The notes below the pieces were generated by a model. It was given only the letters and a program-made list of their open reading frames with translations. It did not search any database and had not been told where the DNA came from. A stretch of DNA of 64,000 bases from Acinetobacter baumannii (lineage in GTDB: Bacteria; Pseudomonadota; Gammaproteobacteria; Pseudomonadales; Moraxellaceae): the NCBI RefSeq assembly GCF_009759685.1, contig NZ_CP046654.1:1860001-1924000 (forward strand), read 5' to 3'. The position numbers and the translations under genes are program-made. Numbering within the stretch: position 1 is the first letter of the stretch; the number at the start of each line of letters is the position of its first letter. Positions 17,618 to 28,656 of the stretch are shown one piece after another.

Positions 17618-18952
17618 ATGCAAGTAACGACTGAAGCGGTTTCGGGCGTTGCCCGTCGTTTAAATGTTTCTGTACCGACGAGCCGTATTAACGAGCAATT
17701 TGAAGCTCGTTTGAAGCGCACTGCCAAAACTGTGAAGATCAACGGCTTCCGTCCGGGCAAAGTACCTGCAAACGTTGTTCGCCGCGAATACGGTGCAAGT
17801 ATTTATCAAGAAGTTGTGAATGACATCATTCGTGACAGCGTATTTGAAGCAATTCAACAAGAAAAAATCAATGCGGTAGGTATGCCGAACATTGAGAAAG
17901 TTGAACATAAAGAAGATGCTTTAGTTTTTGAAGCAACTGTAGAAGTTTATCCTGAAGTTGAAGTAAAAGCATTTGACGGTTTGGAAGTTGAACGTAAAAC
18001 AGCTGAAATTAAAGACGCTGACGTTGACACCATGATCGAAAACTTGCAAAAGCAACGTCAAACTTGGGCTGTAACCAAGGGTATGGCGAAAAAAGACATG
18101 CAAGTGACTTTTGACTTTGAAGGTTCTATCGACGGTGAGAAGTTCGAAGGCGGTTCTGCTGAAGACTTTAAACTTGTGTTAGGTTCAGGCCGTATGATTC
18201 CTGGCTTCGAAGACGGTATCATTGGCATGAAAGCTGGTGAAGAGAAAGTTATTGATGTAACTTTCCCTGAAGATTACCAAGCTGAAAACTTAGCGGGTAA
18301 AGCAGCTCAGTTCAAAATCACTGTGAAGCAAGTTGAAAAGCCTAAACTTCCAGAGATTGATGCTGAATTCTTAAAAATCTTCGGTGTTTCTGAAGAAGAA
18401 GGCATTGAAAAATTAAAAGCTGACGTTCGTAAAAACATGGAACGTGAAGTTCGCAATGGTTTACGTAACCAAGTTAAACAAGCTGCATTTGATGCTCTTG
18501 TTGCTGCTAACGAAATTGAAGTTCCAGCTGCAATGGTTGCTCAAGAAATTGACCGTCAACGTCAACAAATGGTTCAACAGTTCACTCAACAATTTGGTGG
18601 TGCAGGCGCGCAATCTTTTGACAAGAGCATGCTTCCTGACGAATTGTTCAAAGAACAAGCAGAACGTTCTGTTAAGCTTGGCGTATTGGTAAGCAAAGTA
18701 TTAGCTGATGCTAAACTTGAAGTTGACCAAGCACGTGTTGATGCTTACATCGACGACATGGCTTCTTCTTATGAAGATCCAACTGAAGTGATTGAATACT
18801 TCAAAAATGATGCTCAACAACGCGCTCAAATTGAAGCTGTTGTGTTAGAAGATCAAGTTGTTGATCACATCTTAGCTTCTGCTAAAGTGACTGACAAAGC
18901 AGTATCTTATGAAGATTTATTGAAAGAACAACAAGCTCGCCGTATGGGCTAA
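17618..18952 (+). CDS. tig: Trigger factor, ribosome-associated chaperone
   Basis: Trigger factor binds the ribosomal exit tunnel and shields nascent chains; it also has peptidyl-prolyl isomerase activity. The 444-residue protein shows the three expected parts: the N-terminal ribosome-binding domain with the signature GFRPGKVP (residues about 44-51), the FKBP-like domain with [17 protein letters not shown] and [17 protein letters not shown] (about 155-205), and a long helical C-terminal domain rich in Glu, Gln and Lys. It heads the conserved tig-clpP-clpX order, but a terminator after tig suggests clpP has its own promoter. Confidence 0.96.
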
Positions 18953-18971
18953 TCTTTTGAGAAGTCAGGAA

Positions 18972-18990
18972 AAGGCGCTTTAGGCGCCTT
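18972..18990 (+). terminator. tig terminator
   Basis: AAGGCGC/GCGCCTT stem with a 5-nt loop and a following T-run sits 20 bp after the tig stop codon. Confidence 0.85.
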
Positions 18991-19144
18991 TTTCATTTTT
19001 AGGTATATGGTTAATTTGAGTACGTCTTAAGTACTTAGGTATAAATAATATAATATTTCAGTGCGAACCTTTTGCAATTTGAGAAATTATCCCGCATATT
19101 GTTGCCATAGGTTAAGTCACAAAAAATTTAGGAATAAATAACGT

Positions 19145-19750
19145 ATGTATGTTCCAACAATTGAAAATGCTTTAGTTCCTGTTGTGGTTGAACAATCTTC
19201 TCGCGGCGAACGTTCTTTTGATATTTATTCACGACTTTTACGTGAGCGCGTCATTTTTCTAACTGGTGAAGTTGAAGACAACATGGCAAATTTAATTGTT
19301 GCCCAAATGTTGTTCTTGGAAGCTGAAAACCCAGATAAAGATATCCATCTTTATATTAACTCGCCAGGCGGTTCGGTCACTGCTGGTATGGCGATTTATG
19401 ACACGATGCAATTTATTAAACCTGATGTAGTGACATACTGTATGGGGCAGGCTGCATCTATGGGCGCATTCTTATTAAATGCTGGTGCTAAAGGTAAACG
19501 CTATTGCCTTGAAAATGCACGTGTAATGATTCACCAACCATTAGGTGGATTCCGTGGTCAAGCATCAGATATTGAAATTCATGCTCGTGAAATTCTATTT
19601 ATTAAAGAGCGCTTGAACCGTTTGATGGCAGAACACAGTGGTCAAGACTATGACACGATTGCTCGTGATACCGATCGTGATAACTTTATGACTGCACAAG
19701 CAGCAAAAGAATATGGCTTGGTCGATCAGGTATTAAGTAAGCGTCCATAA
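19145..19750 (+). CDS. clpP: ATP-dependent Clp protease proteolytic subunit
   Basis: ClpP forms the double-heptamer serine protease chamber that degrades proteins unfolded by ClpX or ClpA. The 201-residue protein has the complete triad: Ser105 in GQAASMGAF, His130 in MIHQP and Asp179 in TDRDNF, each offset by six from the E. coli numbering. The short N-terminal propeptide before [20 protein letters not shown] is typical. It sits 101 bp upstream of clpX with no hairpin between, so the two are probably co-transcribed. Confidence 0.97.
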   Translation: MYVPTIENALVPVVVEQSSRGERSFDIYSRLLRERVIFLTGEVEDNMANLIVAQMLFLEAENPDKDIHLYINSPGGSVTAGMAIYDTMQFIKPDVVTYCMGQAASMGAFLLNAGAKGKRYCLENARVMIHQPLGGFRGQASDIEIHAREILFIKERLNRLMAEHSGQDYDTIARDTDRDNFMTAQAAKEYGLVDQVLSKRP

Positions 19751-19851
19751 GGGAAAATATTAAGTGGCTTGAGTTGTTGGAAAACGCCTCCATATAGTCA
19801 TTTAACCCTATCGCTTGCCCTCATATTTAAGATTCTATTTGTGGAGAGAAT

Positions 19852-21165
19852 ATGTCCGAACATCCTCAAGGACAAAAACATTGTTCATTTTGCGGTAAAA
19901 CGCAGTCTGAAGTCGGGAAACTGATTGCGGGCGAGGACGCATATATTTGTAATGAGTGTGTAGATGTCTGCTTAGACCTTGTACAAACCAGCCAACAGGT
20001 TGAAGCAGGTGACTGGGCGAGCAAGGCATTGCCAAAACCACATGAAATACGTGCTGCGCTTGATCAATATGTGATTGGTCAGGATCTTGCCAAAAAGACA
20101 TTATCTGTTGCCGTTTATAACCATTATAAGCGTTTGAAAGTCGGGCAATCTGGTCATGTGTCTAAAGATGTGGAAATTGCTAAAAGTAACATTCTACTGA
20201 TTGGGCCTACCGGTTCAGGTAAAACATTACTTGCTCAAACATTGGCTCGTTTGTTAGATGTGCCGTTTGCAATGGCAGATGCGACTACTTTGACTGAAGC
20301 GGGTTATGTTGGCGAAGACGTTGAAAATATCGTACAAAAGCTTTTGCAAAAAGCAGATTACGATGTAGAAAAAGCTCAAAAGGGCATTATCTACATTGAT
20401 GAAATCGACAAGATTACACGTAAATCTGAAAATCCATCGATTACTCGTGATGTGTCTGGTGAAGGTGTACAACAAGCTTTGCTTAAGATGATTGAAGGTA
20501 CTGTAGCTTCAATTCCACCACAAGGTGGACGTAAGCATCCGCAGCAAGAGTTCATTCAAATTGATACCTCAAATATCCTATTTATTTGTGGTGGTGCATT
20601 TGCTGGACTGGAAAAAATTGTACAACAGCGTCAAGAGAAAGGTGGAATTGGCTTTACGGCTGATGTTAAAAACAAAGATGAAACCAAAAAACTTGCTGAA
20701 TTATTCCGTCAAGTTGAGCCAACTGATTTAGTTAAATTTGGTTTAATTCCAGAATTCATTGGCCGTTTACCAGTGATTGCAACGCTTGAAGAGCTTGATG
20801 AAGAAGCGTTAATGCAAATTCTAACTGAACCGAAAAATGCATTAACTCGTCAGTATCAATACCTGTTCAATATGGAAAATGTTGACCTCGTATTTGAAGA
20901 TTCAGCTTTACGTGCAGTGGCTAAGCGAGCGCTTGAGCGTAATACCGGAGCTCGTGGCCTACGTTCGATTTTGGAAAATGTTCTACTTGAAACGATGTAT
21001 GACTTGCCAAGCCGTACAGATGTAGGAACAGTTTTCATTAATGAAGCAGTTATTAATGGTGAAGCTGAACCTGTCTACAAGTCAGAACGTCAGCCTAAAG
21101 AAGCTGTAACACATGAAAGTGTTGCTAAGGCAGATTTAAAAGTAATTGATTCGAAGTCTGCTTAG
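19852..21165 (+). CDS. clpX: ATP-dependent unfoldase ClpX
   Basis: ClpX is the AAA+ unfoldase that recognises tagged substrates and feeds them to ClpP. The 437-residue protein carries the N-terminal zinc-binding domain (Cys11, Cys14, Cys33, Cys36), Walker A GPTGSGKT near residue 120, the GYVGEDVE pore loop, Walker [10 protein letters not shown], the IGF loop region that docks to ClpP (CGGAFAGL...GGIGF), and the C-terminal sensor-2 segment GARGLRSI. Order and spacing match the standard clpP-clpX operon. A good terminator follows. Confidence 0.97.
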
Positions 21166-21179
21166 ATTTCATTCATCTA

Positions 21180-21213
21180 AAAAGCATGAATTGCCTCGGT
21201 GATTCATGCTTTT
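21180..21213 (+). terminator. clpX terminator
   Basis: AAAAGCATGAAT/ATTCATGCTTTT forms a perfect 12-bp stem with a 10-nt loop and a T-run. Confidence 0.85.
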
Positions 21214-21312
21214 TTTGTTTTCAATTCATGTAGGTGGTGTTAATCTAAAAAAACAAAATACGCATAGTTTTGCGATATAGAAAAATCAAAAGAAAACGCT
21301 TTGAGGGATGTC

Positions 21313-22029
21313 ATGCGTTATTTAATTATTGCTTTAAGTTGTGCCGCATTACTTGCAGGTTGCCAAAGTTCATCACACTTAGAAAAGAATTCAGGTGAGC
21401 TGACCGCCACTTTACCTAAAGTTGATGTGGATAAAGAACCCGGTTTATTGGATCAATATCGTTTAGGCGGCTTCACTGTAGGGGGATGGGTAAATCAAAA
21501 GTTAGGTCAGACATTTGCGCCAGTTAAACCCCAAAATGAGCAGGCAGCAGTTGTCTATCTTTACCGTCCAGACACGAAATGGAATCGTCAAGAAATTGCA
21601 GCCATCAATTTATTTGTAAATGGAAAACGAATTCCAAGTTTATTGCATAACCATTATTACTGGATTGAACTGCCAGCAGGAACTTACCGTATTTCAGCGA
21701 GCCGCCCTTTGTTGGGGATTCATTTTCAAGAACCTAAATATATCGATATTACGGTAGATGCAGGCGCATCTTATTATTTGAAGTATGATGAAGAAAATAA
21801 AATGGACCGTAGTGAGCACACGGGTCCATTCATGTTAATGCAAGATAATATTGGTCGTAGAGAAATTGCATTTACCGAGCTTAAATCTTCTAGCTATAAT
21901 TTTGTTGCTGAAGATGCTTCAGGAAAAATATGTCATAAACCCCAAGAATTAAAACCTGCTAAATATAATGAAAAGTCAGATGTACATCTGATAAAACCAT
22001 TTAAATTGTGGAACCCTTTAACTTGGTAA
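21313..22029 (+). CDS. Lipoprotein with DUF2846 domain
   Basis: A 238-residue predicted lipoprotein. The signal MRYLIIALSCAALLAGC places the lipidated Cys at residue 17. The body resembles DUF2846 proteins, with an AAVVYLYRPD strand, an FVNGKRIPSLLHNHYYWIEL segment and an LPAGTYRISASR turn characteristic of that beta-sandwich. The function of the family is unknown; an envelope location is the only firm inference. I take the ATG at 21313, which follows GAGGG by 5 nt, rather than the in-frame TTG at 21301. It is monocistronic and converges on the DUF2059 gene. Confidence 0.75.
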   Translation: MRYLIIALSCAALLAGCQSSSHLEKNSGELTATLPKVDVDKEPGLLDQYRLGGFTVGGWVNQKLGQTFAPVKPQNEQAAVVYLYRPDTKWNRQEIAAINLFVNGKRIPSLLHNHYYWIELPAGTYRISASRPLLGIHFQEPKYIDITVDAGASYYLKYDEENKMDRSEHTGPFMLMQDNIGRREIAFTELKSSSYNFVAEDASGKICHKPQELKPAKYNEKSDVHLIKPFKLWNPLTW

Positions 22030-22053
22030 CAATTTGAGGTCGATAAAGAAAAG

Positions 22054-22608
22054 TTAAGACTTTTCTTTATCTTTTATTAATGGTGCAATAATTTTTAGCA
22101 TTTCTTCTTGCATATGATCTCGTGCTTTAGGGTCATTAAAAGTTTGCTGTCCCAATTCCATCATATATTCTGAAATTTGCCCCATAATCTGTACATTTTT
22201 ACGGGTAATTGATTGGCCTTCTGGGGTTTTCAAAAACTTTAAATTTGCTTGGATTTCTTCTTCGGTATACGTTTTTAAATAAATATCTTGTAAGGCTTGA
22301 GTCGTTTTAGGGCTGCTAATCAGTTGGTTACTCGAATCTTTTAAAAGTAAGCCTAACTTTTTCGCTGCCTCTTTTTCTTTCGGGCCTAAAGTTTTGATGC
22401 CCGTAATATTGCTAATGATCTGTTCAGCTTGTTGATCATAGTAAGGCGTTAACTCATTGATTGATTCTTTCAATAGATAATCAATTTGGCTCATTTGCAT
22501 GAGTTCTTTTACTGAACTTAACTTGGCAGGAGAAGCAAATAAGCTCGTGGTAATACAGCTTAGACAGAGACTGATTGAAAGATTTTTAAGAATAGGGCGA
22601 ATAGTCAT
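22054..22608 (-). CDS. Secreted DUF2059 protein
   Basis: A 184-residue protein with an N-terminal signal peptide (cleavage probably after SLFA near residue 26) and a helical DUF2059 body, recognised from the LLKES, YLKTYTEEEIQANLKFLKTPEGQSI segment, which is the domain's conserved core. The role of DUF2059 is unknown; members are usually periplasmic. I prefer the ATG at 22608 because it opens directly into the signal peptide, whereas the longer frame to 22674 adds 22 non-hydrophobic residues. It faces the upstream lipoprotein gene with only 24 bp between stops. Confidence 0.75.
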   Translation of the reverse strand: MTIRPILKNLSISLCLSCITTSLFASPAKLSSVKELMQMSQIDYLLKESINELTPYYDQQAEQIISNITGIKTLGPKEKEAAKKLGLLLKDSSNQLISSPKTTQALQDIYLKTYTEEEIQANLKFLKTPEGQSITRKNVQIMGQISEYMMELGQQTFNDPKARDHMQEEMLKIIAPLIKDKEKS

Positions 22609-22720
22609 GAAATGACCTATATGCAGTGTAGGGCGGGTGGGTATATTCATTAATAGCACAGATTGGCGAACCAATTGTTACAATTCTTTTCAATTTCAAA
22701 AAAATATTAAAAGGCATAAA

Positions 22721-22744
22721 AAAAGCACCGAATCCGGTGCTTTT
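22721..22744 (-). terminator. fumarase terminator
   Basis: AAAAGCACCG/CGGTGCTTTT stem, 4-nt loop and a T-run on the minus strand just after the fumarase stop. Confidence 0.85.
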
Positions 22745-22749
22745 CTTGA

Positions 22750-24276
22750 TTAACCAGCTGCGGCATCGATTACTGGAATTTTACCAATTTTCGCTTGCCA
22801 GATTTTTGGAGCTACTGCGTGAATTGATGTACCGTTTACATCAACTGCAACAGATACAGGCATATCTTCCACTACAAATTTGTAGATTGCTTCCATACCC
22901 AAATCTGCAAATGCAACCACTTCAGCTTCGCGAACAGCTTTAGATACGAGGTAAGCTGCACCGCCCACTGCCATAAGGTAAGTTGCTTTGTTGTCCTTGA
23001 TTGCTTCAATTGCTGTAGGACCACGATCAGCTTTACCAATCATACCGAATAGACCAGTATGCTCGAGTACTTTACGTGTGAATTTGTCCATACGTGTAGC
23101 CGTTGTAGGACCGGCAGGACCAACCACTTCATCACGTACCGGATCAACAGGACCAACGTAGTAAATAAACTTGCCTTTAAGATCAACCGGTAATTCTTCA
23201 CCGTTGTCGATCATTTCAACCATACGTTTATGTGCAGCGTCACGACCTGTGTACATTGTACCGCTAAGAAGTAATGTGTCGCCCGGTTTCCAAGAATCCA
23301 TTTCTTCTTGAGTAATGGTATCAAGGTTTACACGTTTAGATTGTGAAGCATCCCAAGTTACAGATGGGTAGTCTTCAAGTTTTGGTGCTTGAATATGAGC
23401 TACACCTGAACCATCAAGCTGGAAGTGAGCGTGACGAGTCGCAGCACAGTTAGGAATCATACCTACTGGTTTGCCAGCAGCGTGACATGGGTAGTCTTTG
23501 ATTTTAATGTCAAGAACAGTCGTTAAACCGCCAAGACCTTGTGCACCAATACCAAGAGCGTTTACTTTTTCAAAGATTTCGATACGAAGTTCTTCGATTT
23601 TGTTCTCTGGTCCACGGCGAAGTAATTCGTCCATGTTGATTTCTTCCATGAGTGCTTCTTTCGCAAGCATCATGGCTTTTTCAGCAGTACCACCAATACC
23701 GATACCGAGCATACCAGGAGGACACCAGCCTGCACCCATAGTTGGAACGGTTTTAAGAACCCAGTCAACAATCGAGTCAGATGGGTTAAGCATCGCAAGT
23801 TTAGATTTGTTTTCTGAACCGCCACCTTTAGCAGCAACAGTAATATCTACTTTGTTACCTGGTACGAGTTTGTAGTGAATAACGGCAGGGGTGTTATCTT
23901 TTGTATTTTTACGACCAAATGCAGGGTCAGCAAGAACAGATGCACGAAGAACGTTGCTGTTTTCAAGGTAACCTTGGCGAACACCTTCATTTACTGCATC
24001 GTCTAAGCTCATTGTTAAATCAAATTTAACATCTAAGCCCACTTCAAGGAAAACGTTAACAATACCAGTATCTTGGCAAATTGGACGATGACCTTCCGCA
24101 CACATGCGAGAGTTAATTAAAATCTGTGCAATTGCATCCTTTGCAGCTTTGTTTTCTTCGCGATCATAAGCACGGCTCATCGCTTGGATAAAGTCTTGCG
24201 GGTGATAGTACGAAATAAACTGTAGGGCGTCCTTGATTGATGTAATCAAGTCATCTTGTTTGATAATCGTTGTCAT
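22750..24276 (-). CDS. fumA: Class I fumarate hydratase (Fe-S)
   Basis: A 508-residue single-chain class I fumarase, the oxygen-sensitive [4Fe-4S] enzyme that interconverts fumarate and malate in the citric acid cycle. The alpha part carries ICQDTGIVNVFLEVG (first cluster Cys) and AAKGGGSENKSKLAMLNPSD; GAGWCPPGMLGIGIGGTAEKAM gives the second Cys region; and IPNCAATRHAHF the third. The beta part starts near residue 320 with GDTLLLSGTMYTGRDAAHKRM and contains YVGPVDPVRDEVVGPAGPTTATRMD. It is monocistronic with its own terminator. The symbol is family-level; E. coli fumA/fumB cannot be distinguished here. Confidence 0.93.
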   Translation of the reverse strand: MTTIIKQDDLITSIKDALQFISYYHPQDFIQAMSRAYDREENKAAKDAIAQILINSRMCAEGHRPICQDTGIVNVFLEVGLDVKFDLTMSLDDAVNEGVRQGYLENSNVLRASVLADPAFGRKNTKDNTPAVIHYKLVPGNKVDITVAAKGGGSENKSKLAMLNPSDSIVDWVLKTVPTMGAGWCPPGMLGIGIGGTAEKAMMLAKEALMEEINMDELLRRGPENKIEELRIEIFEKVNALGIGAQGLGGLTTVLDIKIKDYPCHAAGKPVGMIPNCAATRHAHFQLDGSGVAHIQAPKLEDYPSVTWDASQSKRVNLDTITQEEMDSWKPGDTLLLSGTMYTGRDAAHKRMVEMIDNGEELPVDLKGKFIYYVGPVDPVRDEVVGPAGPTTATRMDKFTRKVLEHTGLFGMIGKADRGPTAIEAIKDNKATYLMAVGGAAYLVSKAVREAEVVAFADLGMEAIYKFVVEDMPVSVAVDVNGTSIHAVAPKIWQAKIGKIPVIDAAAG

Positions 24277-24449
24277 ACCAAAAAATCTCTTGAGCGGGCT
24301 GTTAGCTAGCGGGCTAAATTATATGACAAAAAGACAATCTTGTGGGGGATTGGTTGATCTTTTGACCGAAAGTCGAATAACACAAAGGCTAAGTTATTTA
24401 AAATTAAGAACAACCTAGAATCAGGCTTATTTTTTAAAAAATAAAAAAA

Positions 24450-24474
24450 GCCATTTGAGCGGATATCAAATGGC
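24450..24474 (-). terminator. ackA-pta terminator
   Basis: GCCATTTGA/TCAAATGGC hairpin with a long T-run on the minus strand, 30 bp past the pta stop. Confidence 0.8.
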
Positions 24475-24503
24475 GAGAGGTAGAAAAGATTAAATGATAT
24501 TAA

Positions 24504-26648
24504 TTATTTGGCAGCAGCTTGCTGCTCGGCCTGAATGGCTGTTAATGCAATAGTAAAGACGATGTCATCTACTAAAGCACCACGAGACAAGTCATTGACT
24601 GGCTTATTTAGGCCTTGCAGCATTGGCCCAACGCTAACTACATTTGCTGCACGTTGTACTGCTTTATAGGTTGTGTTACCCGTATTTAAGTCAGGGAAAA
24701 TAAACACATTGGCACGGCCAGCAACGCGTGAGTCTGGCGCCTTTTGGCGTCCTACACTTTCAACTGAAGCCGCATCGTATTGTAGTGGACCGTCAATCAG
24801 TAAATCAGGGCGACGTTGCTGTGCAATTTGAGTCGCTTGCTGTACTTTCTCAACATCAGCACCCGTTCCAGATGTACCAGTTGAGTAGCTGATCATGGCA
24901 ATACGTGGGTCAATTCCAAACGCTTTTGCAGAGTCAGCAGACTGAATCGCAATTTCGGCAAGCTGTTCGGCTGTAGGATCCGGGTTAATTGCACAGTCAC
25001 CGTAGACATAGACTTCATCCGGTAAAAGCATAAAGAAAATGGATGAAACCAGTGAGTACGCTGGCGCGGTTTTAATCAGCTGGAACGCTGGACGCACTGT
25101 ATTGGCGGTTGTATGAACTGCCCCCGAAACTAATCCATCCACATGATCTAGAGCTAGCATCATGGTGCCGAGAACTACAGTATCTTGTAATTGCTCTTTA
25201 GCTTGTAGGTCGTTGAGTTTGCCTTTGCGGAGTTCAACCATTGGTGCAATATATTGGTCACGGATCTGATCTGGATCAATAATTTCTAACCCGGCTGGTA
25301 ACTCGATACCACGTGCTTTTGCTACGTCATGTACAGTTTCTGGTTTTGCTAACAAAATACAATGCGCAATACCACGAGCCTGACATATAGCAGCAGCTTC
25401 AATAGTGCGTGGCTCATCACCTTCTGGAAGGACAATCCGTTTTTTAGCTGCAATTGATTTTTGCACTAGTTCATGACGGAATGCAGAAGGGGAAAGACGT
25501 GGTGTAGCACCGTTATTACTATGCTGTTTAAGCCATTCGACATCTATGTGACTTGAAACAAATCGGGTCACTTGTTCGGCACGTTCAGTGTCATCGGTTG
25601 GAATTTCATTACCAAAATCGGATAGGCGCTGCGCAGTTTCTAGTGTATTTAAATGGGTATGTAAAATTGGCAACCCTTGTTTAATTGCACTTTGGCAAAA
25701 CTCTAAAAGCTTGGGAGCAGGAGCTTCACGCTCAGTCAACACCAAGCCTGCCAGTGGAATACCATTACTGGTGGCGAGACTACTTGCCAGTAATACATCG
25801 GTACGTTCAGAGGCGCTAATGATCAGTTCACCAGCAATGAATTTATTCAGTTCATATTCAATGCTTGAGGCAATTAAACTTGAGTGCAAAATACGACGTG
25901 TTTTTGCTTCGCCTTGATTTACCCATTGGCCATCAATCACGCTCGCGATGTCTAATGTTCTAGGTACACTTAAGGTATTACTAAACGGAACTAGACCAAT
26001 AATTGGTAAATCGCTTGATCCAAAGTAGCGGTTATATTTTTGCAATTCTGCCGTAAATTTTGCGATGTCTTCAGTTGGACGTAACGACGGGTCAAATGCG
26101 ACAGGTATTTGAGCTGTCTCTTCAGACAACCCGCGTGTACGCATAAAGAGTACGCCCGCTGTTCGGTTAGAGGTTGCACCACCAAACTGCCGTAAGTGAG
26201 CTTCAACTTTCTCTGCTGTTTTACGTGGGTTTTGAATATCTGCTGTACTGACTAAAACCACTTCAGCATCAAGCGCTTGAGCAAGGCTTGCATTAAGTTC
26301 ACTGGCAAAATGGTCTTGCCCATTTGGTAATAAGCCTTCAACAATAATCACATTATTGTCTGCTGCGATACTGCGATGAAGACTTACTGCTTCTTCAAGT
26401 AACTCATCGACTTCACCAGCCGCAATGCGTTGGGTTAGCTTTTCATGAGAAATGGATTGAACAGTTTTGCTTTGAAATAAATGACCAAATAAAGATGTAG
26501 TTCGGTCTAAATTTTCTTGATCTACCTGAGAGAACGGTTTTAAAAAGCCTGCTTTAATCCCATTACAATCAAGTGCATAAATCATACCTAAGCAGGCAGA
26601 GGTTAAACCAACCCCTTCACCTGTAGGAATTAATAAAATTGTATTCAT
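24504..26648 (-). CDS. pta: Phosphate acetyltransferase Pta
   Basis: Pta converts acetyl-CoA and phosphate to acetyl phosphate and CoA. This is the long, 714-residue form: an N-terminal BioD-like P-loop domain (IPTGEGVGLTSACLGMIYAL), a central DRTGG domain, and the C-terminal catalytic PTA_PTB domain, seen from KKRIVLPEGDEPRTIEAAA through LVSGAVHTTANTVRPAFQ, YSTGTSGTGADVEKV and NVFIFPDLNTGN. It is the second gene after ackA, 43 bp away, and the pair forms the acetate overflow/assimilation switch. The operon ends with a strong hairpin. Confidence 0.95.
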   Translation of the reverse strand: MNTILLIPTGEGVGLTSACLGMIYALDCNGIKAGFLKPFSQVDQENLDRTTSLFGHLFQSKTVQSISHEKLTQRIAAGEVDELLEEAVSLHRSIAADNNVIIVEGLLPNGQDHFASELNASLAQALDAEVVLVSTADIQNPRKTAEKVEAHLRQFGGATSNRTAGVLFMRTRGLSEETAQIPVAFDPSLRPTEDIAKFTAELQKYNRYFGSSDLPIIGLVPFSNTLSVPRTLDIASVIDGQWVNQGEAKTRRILHSSLIASSIEYELNKFIAGELIISASERTDVLLASSLATSNGIPLAGLVLTEREAPAPKLLEFCQSAIKQGLPILHTHLNTLETAQRLSDFGNEIPTDDTERAEQVTRFVSSHIDVEWLKQHSNNGATPRLSPSAFRHELVQKSIAAKKRIVLPEGDEPRTIEAAAICQARGIAHCILLAKPETVHDVAKARGIELPAGLEIIDPDQIRDQYIAPMVELRKGKLNDLQAKEQLQDTVVLGTMMLALDHVDGLVSGAVHTTANTVRPAFQLIKTAPAYSLVSSIFFMLLPDEVYVYGDCAINPDPTAEQLAEIAIQSADSAKAFGIDPRIAMISYSTGTSGTGADVEKVQQATQIAQQRRPDLLIDGPLQYDAASVESVGRQKAPDSRVAGRANVFIFPDLNTGNTTYKAVQRAANVVSVGPMLQGLNKPVNDLSRGALVDDIVFTIALTAIQAEQQAAAK

Positions 26649-26691
26649 ATAAACCTATAAATAAATGAATAGCGTTTTTTGACTACTGTAA

Positions 26692-27894
26692 TTAAGCAAG
26701 GCTTACTTCAGGAGATGTATTTTGTGAAACCTCTACAACCTGACGAGTTTCTTTGGCAATACGGCCTTCTTCATCGGTTGGAATCACCCAGATTTGTGGA
26801 CCTGTGCCGCTATCAATACGGCCTTCTGTACCACGTTTTAAATTGTTGTTCTGGTCTTTATCGAGCTGTAAACCGAAATGAGGTAAATAAGCTAGAGTTT
26901 TTTCACGTATATAAGCTGAGTTCTCACCAATACCGCCTGTAAAGATCAAGCCATCAATACTTGGTAAACCACAACTTAGGGCAGCAAGTGATTTTGCAAG
27001 GCGATAGCTAAATACTTCAATCGCAAGGCAAGCATCTTCATTGCCATTTTCAGCAGCTTCAATCACTGTACGCATATCGTTAGAGAGTTGTGATAAGCCA
27101 AGTAATCCACTTTCGTTATTTAAAACTTTATCGATTTTTGCTAAGTCCCAGCCAAGATTTTTAGCAAGGAAGCTGTGTAAGCTTGGATCGACATCACCAC
27201 TACGTGTTCCCATTACAACACCTTCAAGTGGAGTAAGGCCCATAGAAGTATCAACACTTTGTCCATTCCACACTGCACAAGTCGAGCTACCATTGCCCAA
27301 GTGTGCTGTTAACCAACCGCCTTTTTGGAATTTTCCTGCCAGTTCACTGCCGCGGTCAGACACATAAGCATGGCTTGTACCGTGGAAACCATAGCGACGA
27401 ACATTATGTTCTGTATATAAAAACTTAGGGATTGCATAACGGTATGCATGTGCAGGCATAGTTTGATGAAATGCGGTGTCAAATACGGCAACTTGAGGTA
27501 ATTCAGGGAATAGGCGCATCGTTGCTTCAATCCCGATTAAGTGAGCAGGATTATGAAGCGGTGCAAGCGGAGTGGCTGCACGAATACGTTCTACAATTTC
27601 AGGGGTGAGTAATTCAGCTTTGGTAAGGCTTCCACCATGTACGACACGGTGACCGATTGCTTGAGGTTTATAGTTTGCAAGACGTGCAAGTAAAGTTTCT
27701 AAAGCTTTGGCGTGGTCAGCATAAGGAATTGAAAGCTCTAGCGGTTCTCCACCGACGGTAATCCCTTTAATACGAGCATCAGCTGCCCCTAAGTTTTCTG
27801 CTAAACCGTAAATACGATCTTCACGACGCTCTGAAACCAGTGCGTATTTAATAGATGAAGAACCGCAATTAATAACTAATACTGATGTAGCCAC
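26692..27894 (-). CDS. ackA: Acetate kinase AckA
   Basis: AckA transfers phosphate between acetyl phosphate and ADP/ATP. The 400-residue protein has the ASKHA-fold motifs: [15 protein letters not shown] at the N-terminus (ADP/phosphate binding), [19 protein letters not shown] (catalytic Asp), [21 protein letters not shown] and the late [17 protein letters not shown] place the start at the GTG at 27894 because [11 protein letters not shown] is the family's usual beginning; the frame to 27954 adds 20 residues without support. It is the first gene of ackA-pta and is preceded by a long AT-rich gap. Confidence 0.95.
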   Translation of the reverse strand: MATSVLVINCGSSSIKYALVSERREDRIYGLAENLGAADARIKGITVGGEPLELSIPYADHAKALETLLARLANYKPQAIGHRVVHGGSLTKAELLTPEIVERIRAATPLAPLHNPAHLIGIEATMRLFPELPQVAVFDTAFHQTMPAHAYRYAIPKFLYTEHNVRRYGFHGTSHAYVSDRGSELAGKFQKGGWLTAHLGNGSSTCAVWNGQSVDTSMGLTPLEGVVMGTRSGDVDPSLHSFLAKNLGWDLAKIDKVLNNESGLLGLSQLSNDMRTVIEAAENGNEDACLAIEVFSYRLAKSLAALSCGLPSIDGLIFTGGIGENSAYIREKTLAYLPHFGLQLDKDQNNNLKRGTEGRIDSGTGPQIWVIPTDEEGRIAKETRQVVEVSQNTSPEVSLA

Positions 27895-28656
27895 GTTGAA
27901 ATACCCAAGTCCTGATATAAAAATAGTTTTCCTAACTTCCTGATCAAAAGGCATTAATTGTGTGATGCATTAAGAGCAGGTTGTGATGTTTTAACATGTG
28001 TTGTTTTTCTGTCCAAGATAGACTTTAGCCCATTAGACTTAAGCACTATCGACCATTAAATTTTTTATAACTAATATTCGCTCAGTATAAAGCTTAACCA
28101 CTGTATTTATTGTTTTTTTGTAGAAGAATTAAACAGTTTTTTGTATATATTTATGAAAGGTAGATTTCTATTTAATGTATTTTTCAAATATTTGGTATAA
28201 ATTTTTTAAGAAAAAAGAAGTGCTGTTATTTTAATCAAACTAGAGGGGAGTATTACAAATAATATACGTAAATGAAATTAAATTTTAATCGTTTATATAT
28301 AGGTTAAAATGAATAAATCATAAACATTTTTAATATAAAACTTAGTATAAAAAAGTCGGTATTAATACATTTATAAGAATATTTTATTGCTTTGATATTA
28401 TGAGAATTTTCTCATAGTTAATAGAGGCAGATATACCAATAAATATAGTCAAAAATAAAACCAGCTTCTCGTTTAAAACTTAAACATAATTTGTATTTAA
28501 TACCGATGCTCGAGTATTACCGTAAAGTTGACTAGGGCTTGCATGTCGCTTTTTGCCTTAATAATATTGTTCCTCCCCCTTATCAAATGATGATGAAATA
28601 TATCATTTGGTCTATTTTTATGTTCCGGCTTATCCGGTTGTACAGGAGCGTCCAGC
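27895..28656. other. Long AT-rich intergenic region between ackA and edd
   Basis: About 760 bp separate two divergent genes, far more than elsewhere in this window. I see no ORF with a convincing start and no strong terminator. A perfect 7-bp inverted repeat, TATGAGA/TCTCATA, lies at 28399-28416. The last 130 bp are less AT-rich and must hold the edd promoter; CAGGAG precedes the edd ATG. Confidence 0.5.
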
